Shown here in pieces: positions 15,638 through 24,216 of a stretch of 59,220 nt of DNA; the first letter of the stretch is position 1; each line of letters begins with the position of its first letter. A model generated the notes under the pieces. That model was not told the DNA's origin. It saw only the letters and a list, made by a program, of their open reading frames with translations, and made no database searches. The stretch lies in the NCBI GenBank assembly GCA_021848325.1, contig JAJZUU010000012.1:1-59220 (forward strand). Reading direction: 5' to 3'. This stretch comes from Pseudomonadota bacterium. Its GTDB lineage: Bacteria; Pseudomonadota; Gammaproteobacteria; Burkholderiales; JAJZUU01. The translations under genes were made by a program, and so were the position numbers.

Positions 15638-17140
15638 TCAACCCAGGGTGGGCATCGCCAGGCCGGCCGCGCTCCGCTCCGCCGGCGCGGGCCAGCGGCT
15701 GGTCACCACCTTGCTGCGGGTGTAGAAGCTGACCCCTTCCATGCCGTGCATGTGAAGATCGCCGAACAGGGAGGCCTTCCAGCCGCCGAAGGAAAAGAAG
15801 GCCATGGGCACCGGGATCGGCACGTTGATCCCCACCATTCCCACCTCGATCTCGTGCTGGAAGCGGCGGGCGAAATGGCCGGAGCGGGTGAACACGGCGG
15901 TGCCGTTGCCGTAGGGGTTGGCGTTGACCAGCTCCAGCGCCTGGTCGAAATCGGCGGCCCGCAGCACGATCAGCACCGGCCCGAAGATCTCTTCCCGGTA
16001 GATCGTCATGTCGGGGGTGACGTGGTCGAACAGGGTAGGGCCCACATAGAACCCGTTCTCGTGGCCGGGCACCTCGATCCCGCGCCCGTCCAGCACCAGG
16101 CTGGCCCCCTGGGCCGCCCCGCTGTCGATGTAGCCGACGATCTTGTCCCGGTGCGCGGCCGAGATCACCGGCCCCATATCCACTTCCGGCCGGTCGCCGG
16201 GCCCCACCACCAGGCGCGACGCCCTTTCCTTCAGCAGCGGCAGCAGCCGGTCGCCGGCCTCGCCCACGGCGACCACGGTGGAGATCGCCATGCAGCGTTC
16301 CCCGGCGGAGCCGTAGGCCGCCCCGATGATCGCATCGGCCGTGAATTCCAGGTCCGCGTCGGGCATCACCACGGCGTGGTTCTTGGCCCCGCCCAGGGCC
16401 TGTACCCGCTTGCCGTGGTGTGCCGCCGTGCGGTAGATGTACTGGGCGACCGCGGTCGAGCCGACGAAGGAAATGGCGCGCACGTCGGGATGGGACAACA
16501 GCGCATCCACCGCCTCCCTGTCGCCGGGCACCACGTTCAGCACGCCGTCCGGCAGCCCCGCCTCGCTGAACAACCGGGCCATGCGCAGGCTGGTGGAGGG
16601 GACCTTTTCCGACGGCTTCAGCACGAAGGTATTGCCGCAGGCGATGGCCACCGGGAACATCCACAACGGCACCATGGCGGGGAAATTGAATGGGGTGATC
16701 CCGGCGCACACCCCTACGGGTTGCAGCATGGATTGGCAGTCGACGCCGCGCCCGACGTCCTCCGCATGCTCGCCCTTGAGCAGATGCGGCACCCCGCAGG
16801 CGAATTCGATCACCTCGATGCCGCGCTGCACCGAGCCGGCGGCGTCCGCCAGGGTCTTGCCGTGTTCCTCGCTGGCCAGCCGAGCCAACTCGTCCCGGTG
16901 CGCCTCCATCAGCTCGCGGAAACGGGTCATGATCCGCCCCCGGCGCAGCGGCGTGGTGGCGCGCCAGGCGGGCAGGGCCGCCTGGGCCGCCGCAACGGCA
17001 CGGCCAACTTCGCCGGCGTCGGCCAGCGGCGCCATGCGCACCACCGCGCCGCTGGCCGGATTGAACACGGCCGCCTGGCGGCCGCTGTTGCCGGCGACAG
17101 GCTTTCCGTTGATCCAGAAATCGATGACGGGAATGGACAC
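15638..17140 (-). CDS. mmsA: CoA-acylating methylmalonate-semialdehyde dehydrogenase
   Basis: This 500-residue aldehyde dehydrogenase oxidises methylmalonate semialdehyde to propionyl-CoA, or malonate semialdehyde to acetyl-CoA, releasing CO2. The catalytic Cys lies in [12 protein letters not shown] (about 283). The stretch [16 protein letters not shown] has Asn where most aldehyde dehydrogenases have the general-base Glu, a hallmark of the MmsA group. [15 protein letters not shown] and the [16 protein letters not shown] tail also fit. The ATG at 17140 gives the usual start and length. It is the last gene of the leftward transporter set, 33 bp after the MFS gene. It could link a transported acid to acetyl-CoA for malate synthase, but this is inference. 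Confidence 0.94.
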   Translation of the reverse strand: MSIPVIDFWINGKPVAGNSGRQAAVFNPASGAVVRMAPLADAGEVGRAVAAAQAALPAWRATTPLRRGRIMTRFRELMEAHRDELARLASEEHGKTLADAAGSVQRGIEVIEFACGVPHLLKGEHAEDVGRGVDCQSMLQPVGVCAGITPFNFPAMVPLWMFPVAIACGNTFVLKPSEKVPSTSLRMARLFSEAGLPDGVLNVVPGDREAVDALLSHPDVRAISFVGSTAVAQYIYRTAAHHGKRVQALGGAKNHAVVMPDADLEFTADAIIGAAYGSAGERCMAISTVVAVGEAGDRLLPLLKERASRLVVGPGDRPEVDMGPVISAAHRDKIVGYIDSGAAQGASLVLDGRGIEVPGHENGFYVGPTLFDHVTPDMTIYREEIFGPVLIVLRAADFDQALELVNANPYGNGTAVFTRSGHFARRFQHEIEVGMVGINVPIPVPMAFFSFGGWKASLFGDLHMHGMEGVSFYTRSKVVTSRWPAPAERSAAGLAMPTLG

Positions 17141-17173
17141 GATCTTACCCTTTGACGAGAGGTTGGAGGGACG

Positions 17174-18475
17174 CTACCCGCTATGGGTCACGTAGCGGCA
17201 CCGGGTTTCCCGGATGCGCAAGGCGCCGGCCAGGCCGACCACGGCAAACGCCAGCATGATGCCCAAGCCCACCTGGTAGTTATGCTGCGAATAGATCCTG
17301 ACCCCGTGCAGCATCCTGCCGTCCCAGCCGCGGTCCATCACCCAGCCCACCAGCGGCTGCAGGATGGCCGCGCCCATAAAGGCCCCGGTATTGATCACGC
17401 TGGTCGCCATGCCGGACAATGCCGGCGCGTTCACCTCCTTGACACTGGCCCAGGTCAGGGTAAAGCCGGCGGCGCCCAGGCCCATGGCGGCAAACAGGAC
17501 GTAACCCCCGTTGCCGGGTAGCGGCAGGGCCAGCACCAGGGGTAGCCAGCACAGGGAATACAGGACGATCGCGCCCACGGTGATCGGCAGCCTTCTTCCC
17601 ATCCGGTCGGAGAGCACCCCGATCAGCAACGACCCCACGGCGAAGGCCAGCAGCAAGACGGTGGTGTGGGCGGTGGCCGACTCCCGGCTCATGCCGTACA
17701 CGTCCCGCAGATAGGGCACGGCCCACAGGCCGGCGAAGGCGAAAAAGCTCCCGCCGACGCCCAGGTTGGGCCACAGGCCCGGCCAGGTGGCGCGGTTCTT
17801 CATGACGCGGCGCAAGCCCCCGAACCAGTGGCCGTGATGCGGCGGATGGGCCGGCTCGCCTTCCAGTTCGCGCATGGAGGGCAGCCCCGCCTCGTTCGGG
17901 TGGCTGCGCACCAGACGCCACACCAGGGCCGCCAGCAGCAGCGACAGCAGGCCGACGCCGACGAATACGTTGCGCCAGGAGGTGTGGCTCACCAGCCACA
18001 CCAGGGGCCCCGCCGCCAATACCGCGCCCAGATTGCCCAGGGAAAGGGAAAGCCCGCCGATGGTGCCGAAATGCCGGTCGTGGAACCAGACCGCATTGAG
18101 CTTCATCAGGGAGATGAACATGAAGGAAACCCCGAGCCCCACCAGGAACCGGCCCAGGGACGCCAGCGCCAGGGAGGGGGCGAGACCGAACAGGATCGAG
18201 CCGGCCCCGGCCGCCAGGCAGCCCGCCGCCACGATGCGGCGCACCCCCAGGGTGTCGGCCATGACCCCTACCGGGATCTGCATCGCCGCATAGACATAGA
18301 AATAACCGGCGGCAAGACTGCCCAGGGCGGCGCCGCTGGCCTGAAAGGAGCGCTGCAGATCGCCGGCGATGGAGGCCGGCGCCATGCGGTGGAAATAGGC
18401 CAGCATGTAGCCCGCCACCACCAGGGCGTAGCTGGTCCAGCGCATGCGGCGCATCCGGGCGCGCAGGGCTTTCAT
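17174..18475 (-). CDS. Major facilitator superfamily transporter
   Basis: This 433-residue protein has 12 predicted membrane segments and belongs to the MFS, probably the anion or organic-acid type. The loop 2-3 motif is seen as GVMADTLGVRRIV (about 75) and its second-half counterpart as GVLSDRMGRRLP (about 290). A His-rich loop (HPPHHGHW) joins the two halves. The ATG at 18475 gives an N-terminus with a run of basic residues before the first membrane segment. It lies 12 bp after livF and 33 bp before mmsA, so it shares their transcript. The substrate is unknown; a small acid related to the neighbouring ABC importer and MmsA is plausible. Confidence 0.85.
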   Translation of the reverse strand: MKALRARMRRMRWTSYALVVAGYMLAYFHRMAPASIAGDLQRSFQASGAALGSLAAGYFYVYAAMQIPVGVMADTLGVRRIVAAGCLAAGAGSILFGLAPSLALASLGRFLVGLGVSFMFISLMKLNAVWFHDRHFGTIGGLSLSLGNLGAVLAAGPLVWLVSHTSWRNVFVGVGLLSLLLAALVWRLVRSHPNEAGLPSMRELEGEPAHPPHHGHWFGGLRRVMKNRATWPGLWPNLGVGGSFFAFAGLWAVPYLRDVYGMSRESATAHTTVLLLAFAVGSLLIGVLSDRMGRRLPITVGAIVLYSLCWLPLVLALPLPGNGGYVLFAAMGLGAAGFTLTWASVKEVNAPALSGMATSVINTGAFMGAAILQPLVGWVMDRGWDGRMLHGVRIYSQHNYQVGLGIMLAFAVVGLAGALRIRETRCRYVTHSG

Positions 18476-18487
18476 CGCCGCCGGGGG

Positions 18488-19210
18488 CTAATGCGCCTGC
18501 CCAAGGTAGGCCGCGCGCACCGCAGGGTCGTTCTTCAGCTTTTCGGCCGGGCCGTGGCAGCGGATGCTGCCGTTTTCCAGCACGTAGCCGTAGTCCGCCA
18601 CGTTGAGGGCCGCTGCCGCGAACTGCTCCACCAGCAGCATGGTCACCCCCCTCTCCTTCAGCGCGCGGATGATGCGGAACACCTCTTCCACCAGCAGGGG
18701 GGCCAGGCCCATGGATGGCTCGTCCAGCAGCAGAACCTCGGGATTCAGCATGATGGCGCGGCCCATGGCCAGCATCTGCTGCTCTCCGCCGGAGAGGGTG
18801 CCGGCGAGCTGGTCGCGCCGCTCCCTGAGGCGCGGAAACAGATCGAACACCTTGTCCAGATCGCCGTCCACATCGCCCCGCGGCCGGCCGAGGGTCAGCC
18901 GCGGATAGGCCCCCAACCGCAAGTTGTCCGTCACCGAGAGGGTGGGGAACACCCGGCGACCTTCCGGCGAGTGGGCCAACCCCGCCTTGGCGATCTTGTG
19001 GGACGGCTTGCCGGTGATGTCCCGGCCCGCCAGCACGATGCGCCCGGCGCTGGGCTTGATCATCCCGGAAACGGCGCGCATGGTGGTGGTCTTGCCCGCC
19101 CCGTTGGAACCGATCAGGGTCACCACCTTGCCCTGGGGCACCTCGATGGATATGCCGTGCAGCACCTGGACCATGCCGTAGCCGGCGTACAACTCCTTGA
19201 TCGCTAACAT
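18488..19210 (-). CDS. livF: Branched-chain-type ABC transporter ATPase LivF
   Basis: This 240-residue protein is the second ATPase of a HAAT-family importer. Walker A is GSNGAGKTTTMRA (about 34-46), the ABC signature is LSGGEQQMLAMGRA (about 138), and Walker B is VLLLDEPSMGLAP. Length and the C-terminal AAYLGQAH tail match LivF. It follows the LivM-LivG fusion by 9 bp. The HAAT family imports branched-chain amino acids, amides, urea or various carboxylates. Here lutABC, mmsA and an MFS carrier as neighbours make a carboxylate or an amino acid with a carboxylate breakdown product more likely. Confidence 0.93.
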   Translation of the reverse strand: MLAIKELYAGYGMVQVLHGISIEVPQGKVVTLIGSNGAGKTTTMRAVSGMIKPSAGRIVLAGRDITGKPSHKIAKAGLAHSPEGRRVFPTLSVTDNLRLGAYPRLTLGRPRGDVDGDLDKVFDLFPRLRERRDQLAGTLSGGEQQMLAMGRAIMLNPEVLLLDEPSMGLAPLLVEEVFRIIRALKERGVTMLLVEQFAAAALNVADYGYVLENGSIRCHGPAEKLKNDPAVRAAYLGQAH

Positions 19211-19219
19211 CCCTGCCCC

Positions 19220-21175
19220 CTATGCTGGCTGCTGCTCGGCGCCCCCGCCGAGATACGCCTCGATCACCTTCTGGTCGGACTGCACCTCCGCCGGCTTGCC
19301 TTCCGCGATCTTCTGGCCGAAATCCAGCACCGAAACCGTATCCGATATCCCCATCACCACGTCCATGTGGTGCTCGATCAGGATCACGGTAATGCCGTGG
19401 CCGCGGATCTTCTGGATCATGCCCACCAGTTCCTTGATGTCCGGCGCCGTGAGCCCCGCGGCCGGCTCGTCCAACAGCAGCAGGCTGGGGTTCAGGGCCA
19501 GGGCGCGGGCGATTTCCAGCAGTCGCTGCTTGCCGTAGGGCAGGTTCTTCGCCTCCTCGTTGGCCAGCTCCGCCAGGCCGACGAATTTCAGCAGGCTGGC
19601 CGCCCGCATCCGCGCCTCGTGTTCCTCCCGGCGGCTGCGGCGGGTATGCAGCATGAGATCCAGCAGGCTGCTGCGGTAAGTGTGGTGCAGCCCCACCAGC
19701 ACGTTTTCGATGGCGGTCAGTTCGCCGAACAACTGGACGTTCTGGAAGGTGCGGGCGATCCCCTCGCCGGCGATATCCGACGGGGTGCAGGCCGAGATGA
19801 TCTTGCCGTTGAATTCGATCTCCCCCGCCGTGGGCCGGTAGATGCCGGTCAGCACGTTCATCATGGTGCTCTTGCCCGAGCCGTTGGGGCCGATCAACCC
19901 GTGCACCGAGCCCTTGGCCACATGCAGGTCCACCATGTCCAGGGCCCGCAAGCCGCCGAACTGCATCACCAGCCCCCGCGCCTCCAACAGATTGCCCTTC
20001 ACCGTCACCGCGTGATCGGGCGGCGCCCACACATGCTCGGCATCGCCCTTGTCCAGGATCCACTCATGGCGCCGGACCCACTGCGGCCGCACCTGCTGCA
20101 CCAGGGAGCGCAGGAAGCCCATGATGCCGTCCGGCAGGTAGTACACTACGAACAGGATCAGCAGACCGAAGATGGTCAAACGGTAGTCGGTGATGTCGCT
20201 GATGCGGTGGGAAAAGACGCTGAGCCCGACCGTGAACGCCAGGGGAATCGCCACCTGGCGCGGGCTCAGCCGCTTGCGCGCCAAGCCATAGGCCGAGTAC
20301 ACCACCGCAAACGCCGCGAGCCCCAGGGCGATCTGGCGGAACAGGCCGATATCCGCCAGCACGTTGGGCAGCATGACGATGATGATGGCGCCCAGGATCG
20401 GGCCGCTGCGGGTCTTGCGTCCGCCCATGATGAGCGCCAGCAGAAACTGAATGGTGAGGTGGAAGCTATAGGTGTCGGGGGAGATGTATTCCTCGGAATA
20501 GACGAACAGGCTGCCCGCCAGGCCGGCCAGGGCGGCGCTGATCACGAAGGCGTACACCTTGTAGCGGTAGACGCTCACCGCCATGCAGTCGGACGCCACC
20601 GGGCTGTCGCGCAGGGCCTCGAACGCCCGGCCCAGGTAGGACTTTAGAATGCGGTGCACCACCACGATAGTGAGTACGAGCAGCGCCATCACGATGTAGT
20701 AATACTCCCCCGAGTTCAGGCGATGGCCGAAGAACGACGGCTTGTCCATGGTGATGCCCATGGGCCCGTTGGTGAGGAAGGTCATCTCGTTGATCAGGAT
20801 CTGCACGATGGTGCCGAAGGCCAGGGTGACCATGGCCAGGTAGGGGCCGTTCACCCGCAGCGCGGGCAGCGCCAGGATCAGGCCGAACACGGCGCTGACC
20901 GCGATGGCCGCCGGCACCGTCAACACGAATGGGGCCCCCAACTGGAAATTGAGCACGCCGGCGGTGTAGGCGCCGACGCCGAACAGCGCCGCGTGGCCGA
21001 GGGAAACCTCGCCCACATAGCCCACCACGAAATCCAGCCCCAGCAGCAGGATGGCGTAGATGCCGATGACCACCATCAGATGGACATAGTACGGGTTGGG
21101 CCAGAGGTGGGGCAGCATCGCCAGCCCGGCCAGCCCCGATATGACGAGAACCTTCTTGGTTGCGCTCATGCTCAT
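19220..21175 (-). CDS. livM-livG: Fused ABC transporter permease LivM and ATPase LivG
   Basis: This 651-residue protein joins two parts usually encoded apart. Residues 1 to about 370 form a LivM permease with about nine membrane segments, including GYVGEVSLGHAALFGVGAY and ALRVNGPYLAMVTLAFG. After a linker of some 30 residues, an ATPase of the LivG type begins at about 397 (ARGLVMQFGGLRALD), with Walker A GPNGSGKSTMMN (about 428), signature LPYGKQRLLEIARAL (about 543) and Walker B LLLLDEPAAGL (about 562). The frame is continuous with no stop or shift. The ATG at 21175 overlaps the livH stop (ATGA). Such fusions occur in other HAAT systems, and fix one permease to one ATPase. Confidence 0.93.
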   Translation of the reverse strand: MSMSATKKVLVISGLAGLAMLPHLWPNPYYVHLMVVIGIYAILLLGLDFVVGYVGEVSLGHAALFGVGAYTAGVLNFQLGAPFVLTVPAAIAVSAVFGLILALPALRVNGPYLAMVTLAFGTIVQILINEMTFLTNGPMGITMDKPSFFGHRLNSGEYYYIVMALLVLTIVVVHRILKSYLGRAFEALRDSPVASDCMAVSVYRYKVYAFVISAALAGLAGSLFVYSEEYISPDTYSFHLTIQFLLALIMGGRKTRSGPILGAIIIVMLPNVLADIGLFRQIALGLAAFAVVYSAYGLARKRLSPRQVAIPLAFTVGLSVFSHRISDITDYRLTIFGLLILFVVYYLPDGIMGFLRSLVQQVRPQWVRRHEWILDKGDAEHVWAPPDHAVTVKGNLLEARGLVMQFGGLRALDMVDLHVAKGSVHGLIGPNGSGKSTMMNVLTGIYRPTAGEIEFNGKIISACTPSDIAGEGIARTFQNVQLFGELTAIENVLVGLHHTYRSSLLDLMLHTRRSRREEHEARMRAASLLKFVGLAELANEEAKNLPYGKQRLLEIARALALNPSLLLLDEPAAGLTAPDIKELVGMIQKIRGHGITVILIEHHMDVVMGISDTVSVLDFGQKIAEGKPAEVQSDQKVIEAYLGGGAEQQPA

Positions 21176-22044
21176 ACTTTCTTGATGACCGTTTTGCCGA
21201 ACAACCCGGCGGGCTTCACCGCCAGCACCAGCAGCAACAGCACCAGCCCGGGCACGTCCTTGTAGCCGGTGGAGATATAGTAAGCGGTGGTGGTCTCGGC
21301 GATGCCCAGGATCAGACCACCGACGATCACCCCCACGCCGCTGTTCAGCCCGCCGATGATGGCCACGGCGAACGCCTTGAGCCCCAGCACCGCGCCCATC
21401 TCGGCACCGGCCAGGGTGATCGGGGCCACCAGCACCCCGGCGAAGGCCGCCGTCATGGAGCTCAGGGCGTAGGAAAAGGTGATCACCAGGTTGGTGTTGA
21501 TCCCCATCAGCCCGGCCGCGTCCAGGTCGCTGGCGGTGGCGACGAACGCCTTGCCGTAGATCGAGCGCCGGTTGAACAGTTCCACCGCCAGCATCATCAG
21601 CAGCGCGCCGCCGATCACCATCACCTGCATCGGCACCATGTGAACGCCGAGCACGGTGAACGGGGTCTGCGACACCGGTGAAGGGAAAGGCAACTGGTCG
21701 TGCCCCCAGATGTTCTCGGCGACGTTCTTGAAGATGATGCCCAGGGCGATGGTGGCCATGATCCAGCCGAACTCCGACTTGCTCTTGATCGCCGGGCGCA
21801 CCGCCACCCGCTCCACCACCGCGCCCTGCACCGCGCCGAACAGCATCACGATGGGCAGCATCAGCCAATAGTTCATATGCCCGACCAGGCTCAGCCCGAC
21901 CAGGGCGCCCAGCATCAGGGCCTCGCCCTGACCGAAGTTCAAGGTGCGCGATGTCGCGAATGTCAACTGGTAACCGAAGGCGATGACGGCGTAGATCATG
22001 CCCACGGCCACACCGCTGCCCAGCAACTGAGACAGGACGTCCAT
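21172..22044 (-). CDS. livH: Branched-chain-type ABC transporter permease LivH
   Basis: This 290-residue integral membrane protein is the first permease of the importer. It has about eight hydrophobic segments and the family pattern of GMIYAVIAFGYQLTFATSR near the N-terminus followed by NFGQGEALMLGA. The late stretch GLKAFAVAIIGGLNSGVG is the conserved EAA-like loop of LivH proteins. The ATG at 22044 gives the normal start. It comes after livK, from which it is separated by a 97-bp gap with a strong hairpin, and it overlaps the livM-livG start by 4 bp, so the two membrane parts are probably made in equal amounts. Confidence 0.93.
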   Translation of the reverse strand: MDVLSQLLGSGVAVGMIYAVIAFGYQLTFATSRTLNFGQGEALMLGALVGLSLVGHMNYWLMLPIVMLFGAVQGAVVERVAVRPAIKSKSEFGWIMATIALGIIFKNVAENIWGHDQLPFPSPVSQTPFTVLGVHMVPMQVMVIGGALLMMLAVELFNRRSIYGKAFVATASDLDAAGLMGINTNLVITFSYALSSMTAAFAGVLVAPITLAGAEMGAVLGLKAFAVAIIGGLNSGVGVIVGGLILGIAETTTAYYISTGYKDVPGLVLLLLVLAVKPAGLFGKTVIKKV

Positions 22045-22068
22045 GAAACGCTACTCCCCAATAAACAA

Positions 22069-22090
22069 GAGCCGGGCGCAAGCCCGGCTC
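22069..22090 (-). terminator. Attenuating hairpin between livK and livH
   Basis: On the minus strand GAGCCGGGC and GCCCGGCTC form a perfect 9-bp stem with a 4-base loop, followed by TTGTTTATT. It lies between the binding-protein gene and the permease gene. In many ABC operons such a hairpin lets more binding protein than permease be made, by partial termination or by protecting the upstream message. Confidence 0.7.
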
Positions 22091-22141
22091 ATTTTCACTG
22101 CCCAGGTTCTGCCTGATCCTGCCGAAACATCGCCGAGAGGC

Positions 22142-23323
22142 TTACTTGGCCCGCTTCGCGTCCGCCGGATAGGCGTAGATCACGCGCCCGCCCTTGACCT
22201 CGCCCATCACCACCTCGTCCTTGCCGATGGCCTCGTGGTTGTCGTGGGTGTAGGGGCGCCTGTAAACGGCGATCACCCCCGCCACCGGCTGCTTCAGGTT
22301 CTCCAGCGCCTCGCGGACCTTCACCCCGTCGGTGCCGCCCGCCTGCCGGATGGCAGCCGCCAGCAGGTACATGGCGTCGTAGCCCTGGGCGGCGGATACC
22401 GGGGAGGGGATACGTTCCACGTGGTACGCCTTCTGGTAGGCCGCGATGAATTGCTTACGCTTGGGGGTGTTGCCCTCCTGGATGAAGGTCTGGGGCATGC
22501 GCGCGCCCTCGCCGTTCTTGCCCGCGTTGTCGATGAAATTGGACATGGAAAGGGTCCAACTGCCGATCATCGGCACCCTCCAGCCCAGCTTCGCCATGTC
22601 GTTGGCGATATGCGCCAGCTCGGGCCCGATGCCGTAGGTGAGAACCGCCTGGGCGCCGGCGCCCTTGGCCCGCAGCAGTTGCGCGGTCATGTCCACGTCG
22701 CCGATATTGAATTTCTCCTCCGCCACCGGCTTCATTCCCTTCTTGGCCAGGGCCTTCTCCAGGTCCTCGCGGCCCAGTTGCCCGTAGTTGGTGGAATCGG
22801 CAAAGATCGCCACCTTGGTGAAATGCCGCTTGTCAACCGCCTCTTCCTCGATCATGGCCGACTGGATCTGGTCGTTGGCAGAGGTGCGGAAGATATAGTT
22901 GTCGGGGTAGCGGGGCGGCAGGAACTGGGCGGTGATCTCAGAGCCGGTGGCCACCGCGTTCATGACCGGGATCCTGGCGTTCTCGTAGAAGCGCTGCGCC
23001 GCCAGGGCCACCCCGGTGTTGATGAAGCCCACAGTCGCCACCACCCGCTCCCGGTTGATCAATTCCTGGGCCACCTGCACCCCGCGCTCGTTCTTGGCCT
23101 CGTCGTCCCGTTCGATCAGTTGGATCTGGCGCCCCAGGACCCCGCCCTTCTGGTTGATCTCGGCCGCCGCCAGCTTCACCCCGTCGCGCATACTGACGCC
23201 CATCGGGGAAGAACCGCCGGTAAAGGGTCCGGAAAGGCCGATCTTGATCGGTTCGGCCGCGAAGGCCGCGGACGAAGCGCATACCGCAAGAGCGGCAATT
23301 AGGGATTTAAGCCTGACATGCAT
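22142..23323 (-). CDS. livK: Periplasmic substrate-binding protein of a LivK-type importer
   Basis: This 393-residue protein is the type I periplasmic binding protein that captures the ligand for LivHMGF. A signal peptide is clear: a basic start, a hydrophobic core, and a likely cut after ASSAAFA (about residue 22). The mature part begins EPIKIGLSGPFTGGSSPMG, as in leucine/amide-binding proteins, and later shows DDEAKNERGVQVAQELI. The ATG at 23323 has a strong AAGGAG ribosome site. The gene heads the leftward operon livK, livH, livM-G, livF, MFS, mmsA. The ligand cannot be read from sequence; clues from neighbours point to a small carboxylate or branched amino acid. Confidence 0.92.
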   Translation of the reverse strand: MHVRLKSLIAALAVCASSAAFAAEPIKIGLSGPFTGGSSPMGVSMRDGVKLAAAEINQKGGVLGRQIQLIERDDEAKNERGVQVAQELINRERVVATVGFINTGVALAAQRFYENARIPVMNAVATGSEITAQFLPPRYPDNYIFRTSANDQIQSAMIEEEAVDKRHFTKVAIFADSTNYGQLGREDLEKALAKKGMKPVAEEKFNIGDVDMTAQLLRAKGAGAQAVLTYGIGPELAHIANDMAKLGWRVPMIGSWTLSMSNFIDNAGKNGEGARMPQTFIQEGNTPKRKQFIAAYQKAYHVERIPSPVSAAQGYDAMYLLAAAIRQAGGTDGVKVREALENLKQPVAGVIAVYRRPYTHDNHEAIGKDEVVMGEVKGGRVIYAYPADAKRAK

Positions 23324-23457
23324 GATTGAATCTCCTTATTTCCTCGTTCTGGGCGTTAACACCATTCCGCGCCGCGGGGCGTGCCACTAAGGTTGCCGCC
23401 CTCTCCTCGCGCATCCGTGATCGCTTTTCGTAATATGAAAACCGATACTACGGTGCG

Positions 23458-23480
23458 GAACATGGTACCCCATAATGTTC
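23458..23480. promoter_or_regulatory. Operator-like dyad upstream of livK
   Basis: GAACAT (23458-23463) and ATGTTC (23475-23480) form a perfect inverted pair with an 11-bp spacer, 135 bp upstream of the livK start. The 233-bp gap between livK and lutC is much richer in A and T than its surroundings and must hold the livK promoter. A possible site for the nearby IclR-type regulator. Confidence 0.4.
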
Positions 23481-23556
23481 TTCCCATCAATACGGAGCTT
23501 AACCAAACAGCGGCAATTATCTAATTGATTTTAAATGGTTTGTTAAAATATCTGGT

Positions 23557-24216
23557 TTAGACATCGTCAAAATCTTCCCCCGTCAGCACGATCAGCATCC
23601 GGTACGGGCCGTGGGCGCCCAGGGTGACCGTCTGCTCGATGTCCGCGGTGCGCGACGGCCCGGACACCAGATTCACCGCCCGCGGCGGCACCCCCCGCTC
23701 GGCACGCAGGAGATCCCAGGCGTCCTCCATGGCGGGGACGATGCGTGCCGCCGGCAGCACGGCGACATGGGTCTCCGGCAACAGGCTCACCGTCGCCGGG
23801 GTGTCCTCTCCCGACAGGAGCATCAGGGTGCCGGTCTCGGCAATGGCGCAGAAGGCGCCGGTAATGCCCACCATGTCGCCGGCCCGGGCCGGCCGTGCCG
23901 CGGCCCGGACGCCGCTTGCCGCCCAGGGGAGCCCCGCCAGATCCGGCCAGCACACCGTTTCGGTTCCCAGCCCATGGGCGGCGAGATAGGCCGCCACTGC
24001 CGCCGGGACAGGCCCCGGCGCGGGGACCTCCAGCACCGTGCTGGAAAGGCGCTCGGCCTGTTCCCTGAAACGGGGCACCAGATCCGGGGCCCGGCGCGGC
24101 ACCGGCCCGCGGGGGTGGCGTTCGATGTACCCGTCCACCGCCCCATTCGCGCCGGCCTCCGCGCCATGCCCAAGGCCCGCGGCGATGCGCGCCAAGATCC
24201 GCTGCCGCGCGCTCAT
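23557..24216 (-). CDS. lutC: LUD-domain lactate utilisation protein LutC
   Basis: This 219-residue protein is the LUD-domain (DUF162) subunit of the LutABC complex that oxidises L-lactate to pyruvate. The stretch GDMVGITGAFCAIAETGTLML followed by LLPETHVAVLPAARIVPAMED is typical of LutC/YkgG, as is the closing SGPSRTADIEQTVTLGAHGP segment with its conserved glycines. (The first quoted stretch runs from about residue 112 to 132.) The ATG at 24216 overlaps the lutB stop by 4 bp. It is the last gene of lutABC. Loss of the strict family context would leave other 2-hydroxy acids as possible substrates, which fits the glycolate theme of the window. Confidence 0.9.
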   Translation of the reverse strand: MSARQRILARIAAGLGHGAEAGANGAVDGYIERHPRGPVPRRAPDLVPRFREQAERLSSTVLEVPAPGPVPAAVAAYLAAHGLGTETVCWPDLAGLPWAASGVRAAARPARAGDMVGITGAFCAIAETGTLMLLSGEDTPATVSLLPETHVAVLPAARIVPAMEDAWDLLRAERGVPPRAVNLVSGPSRTADIEQTVTLGAHGPYRMLIVLTGEDFDDV

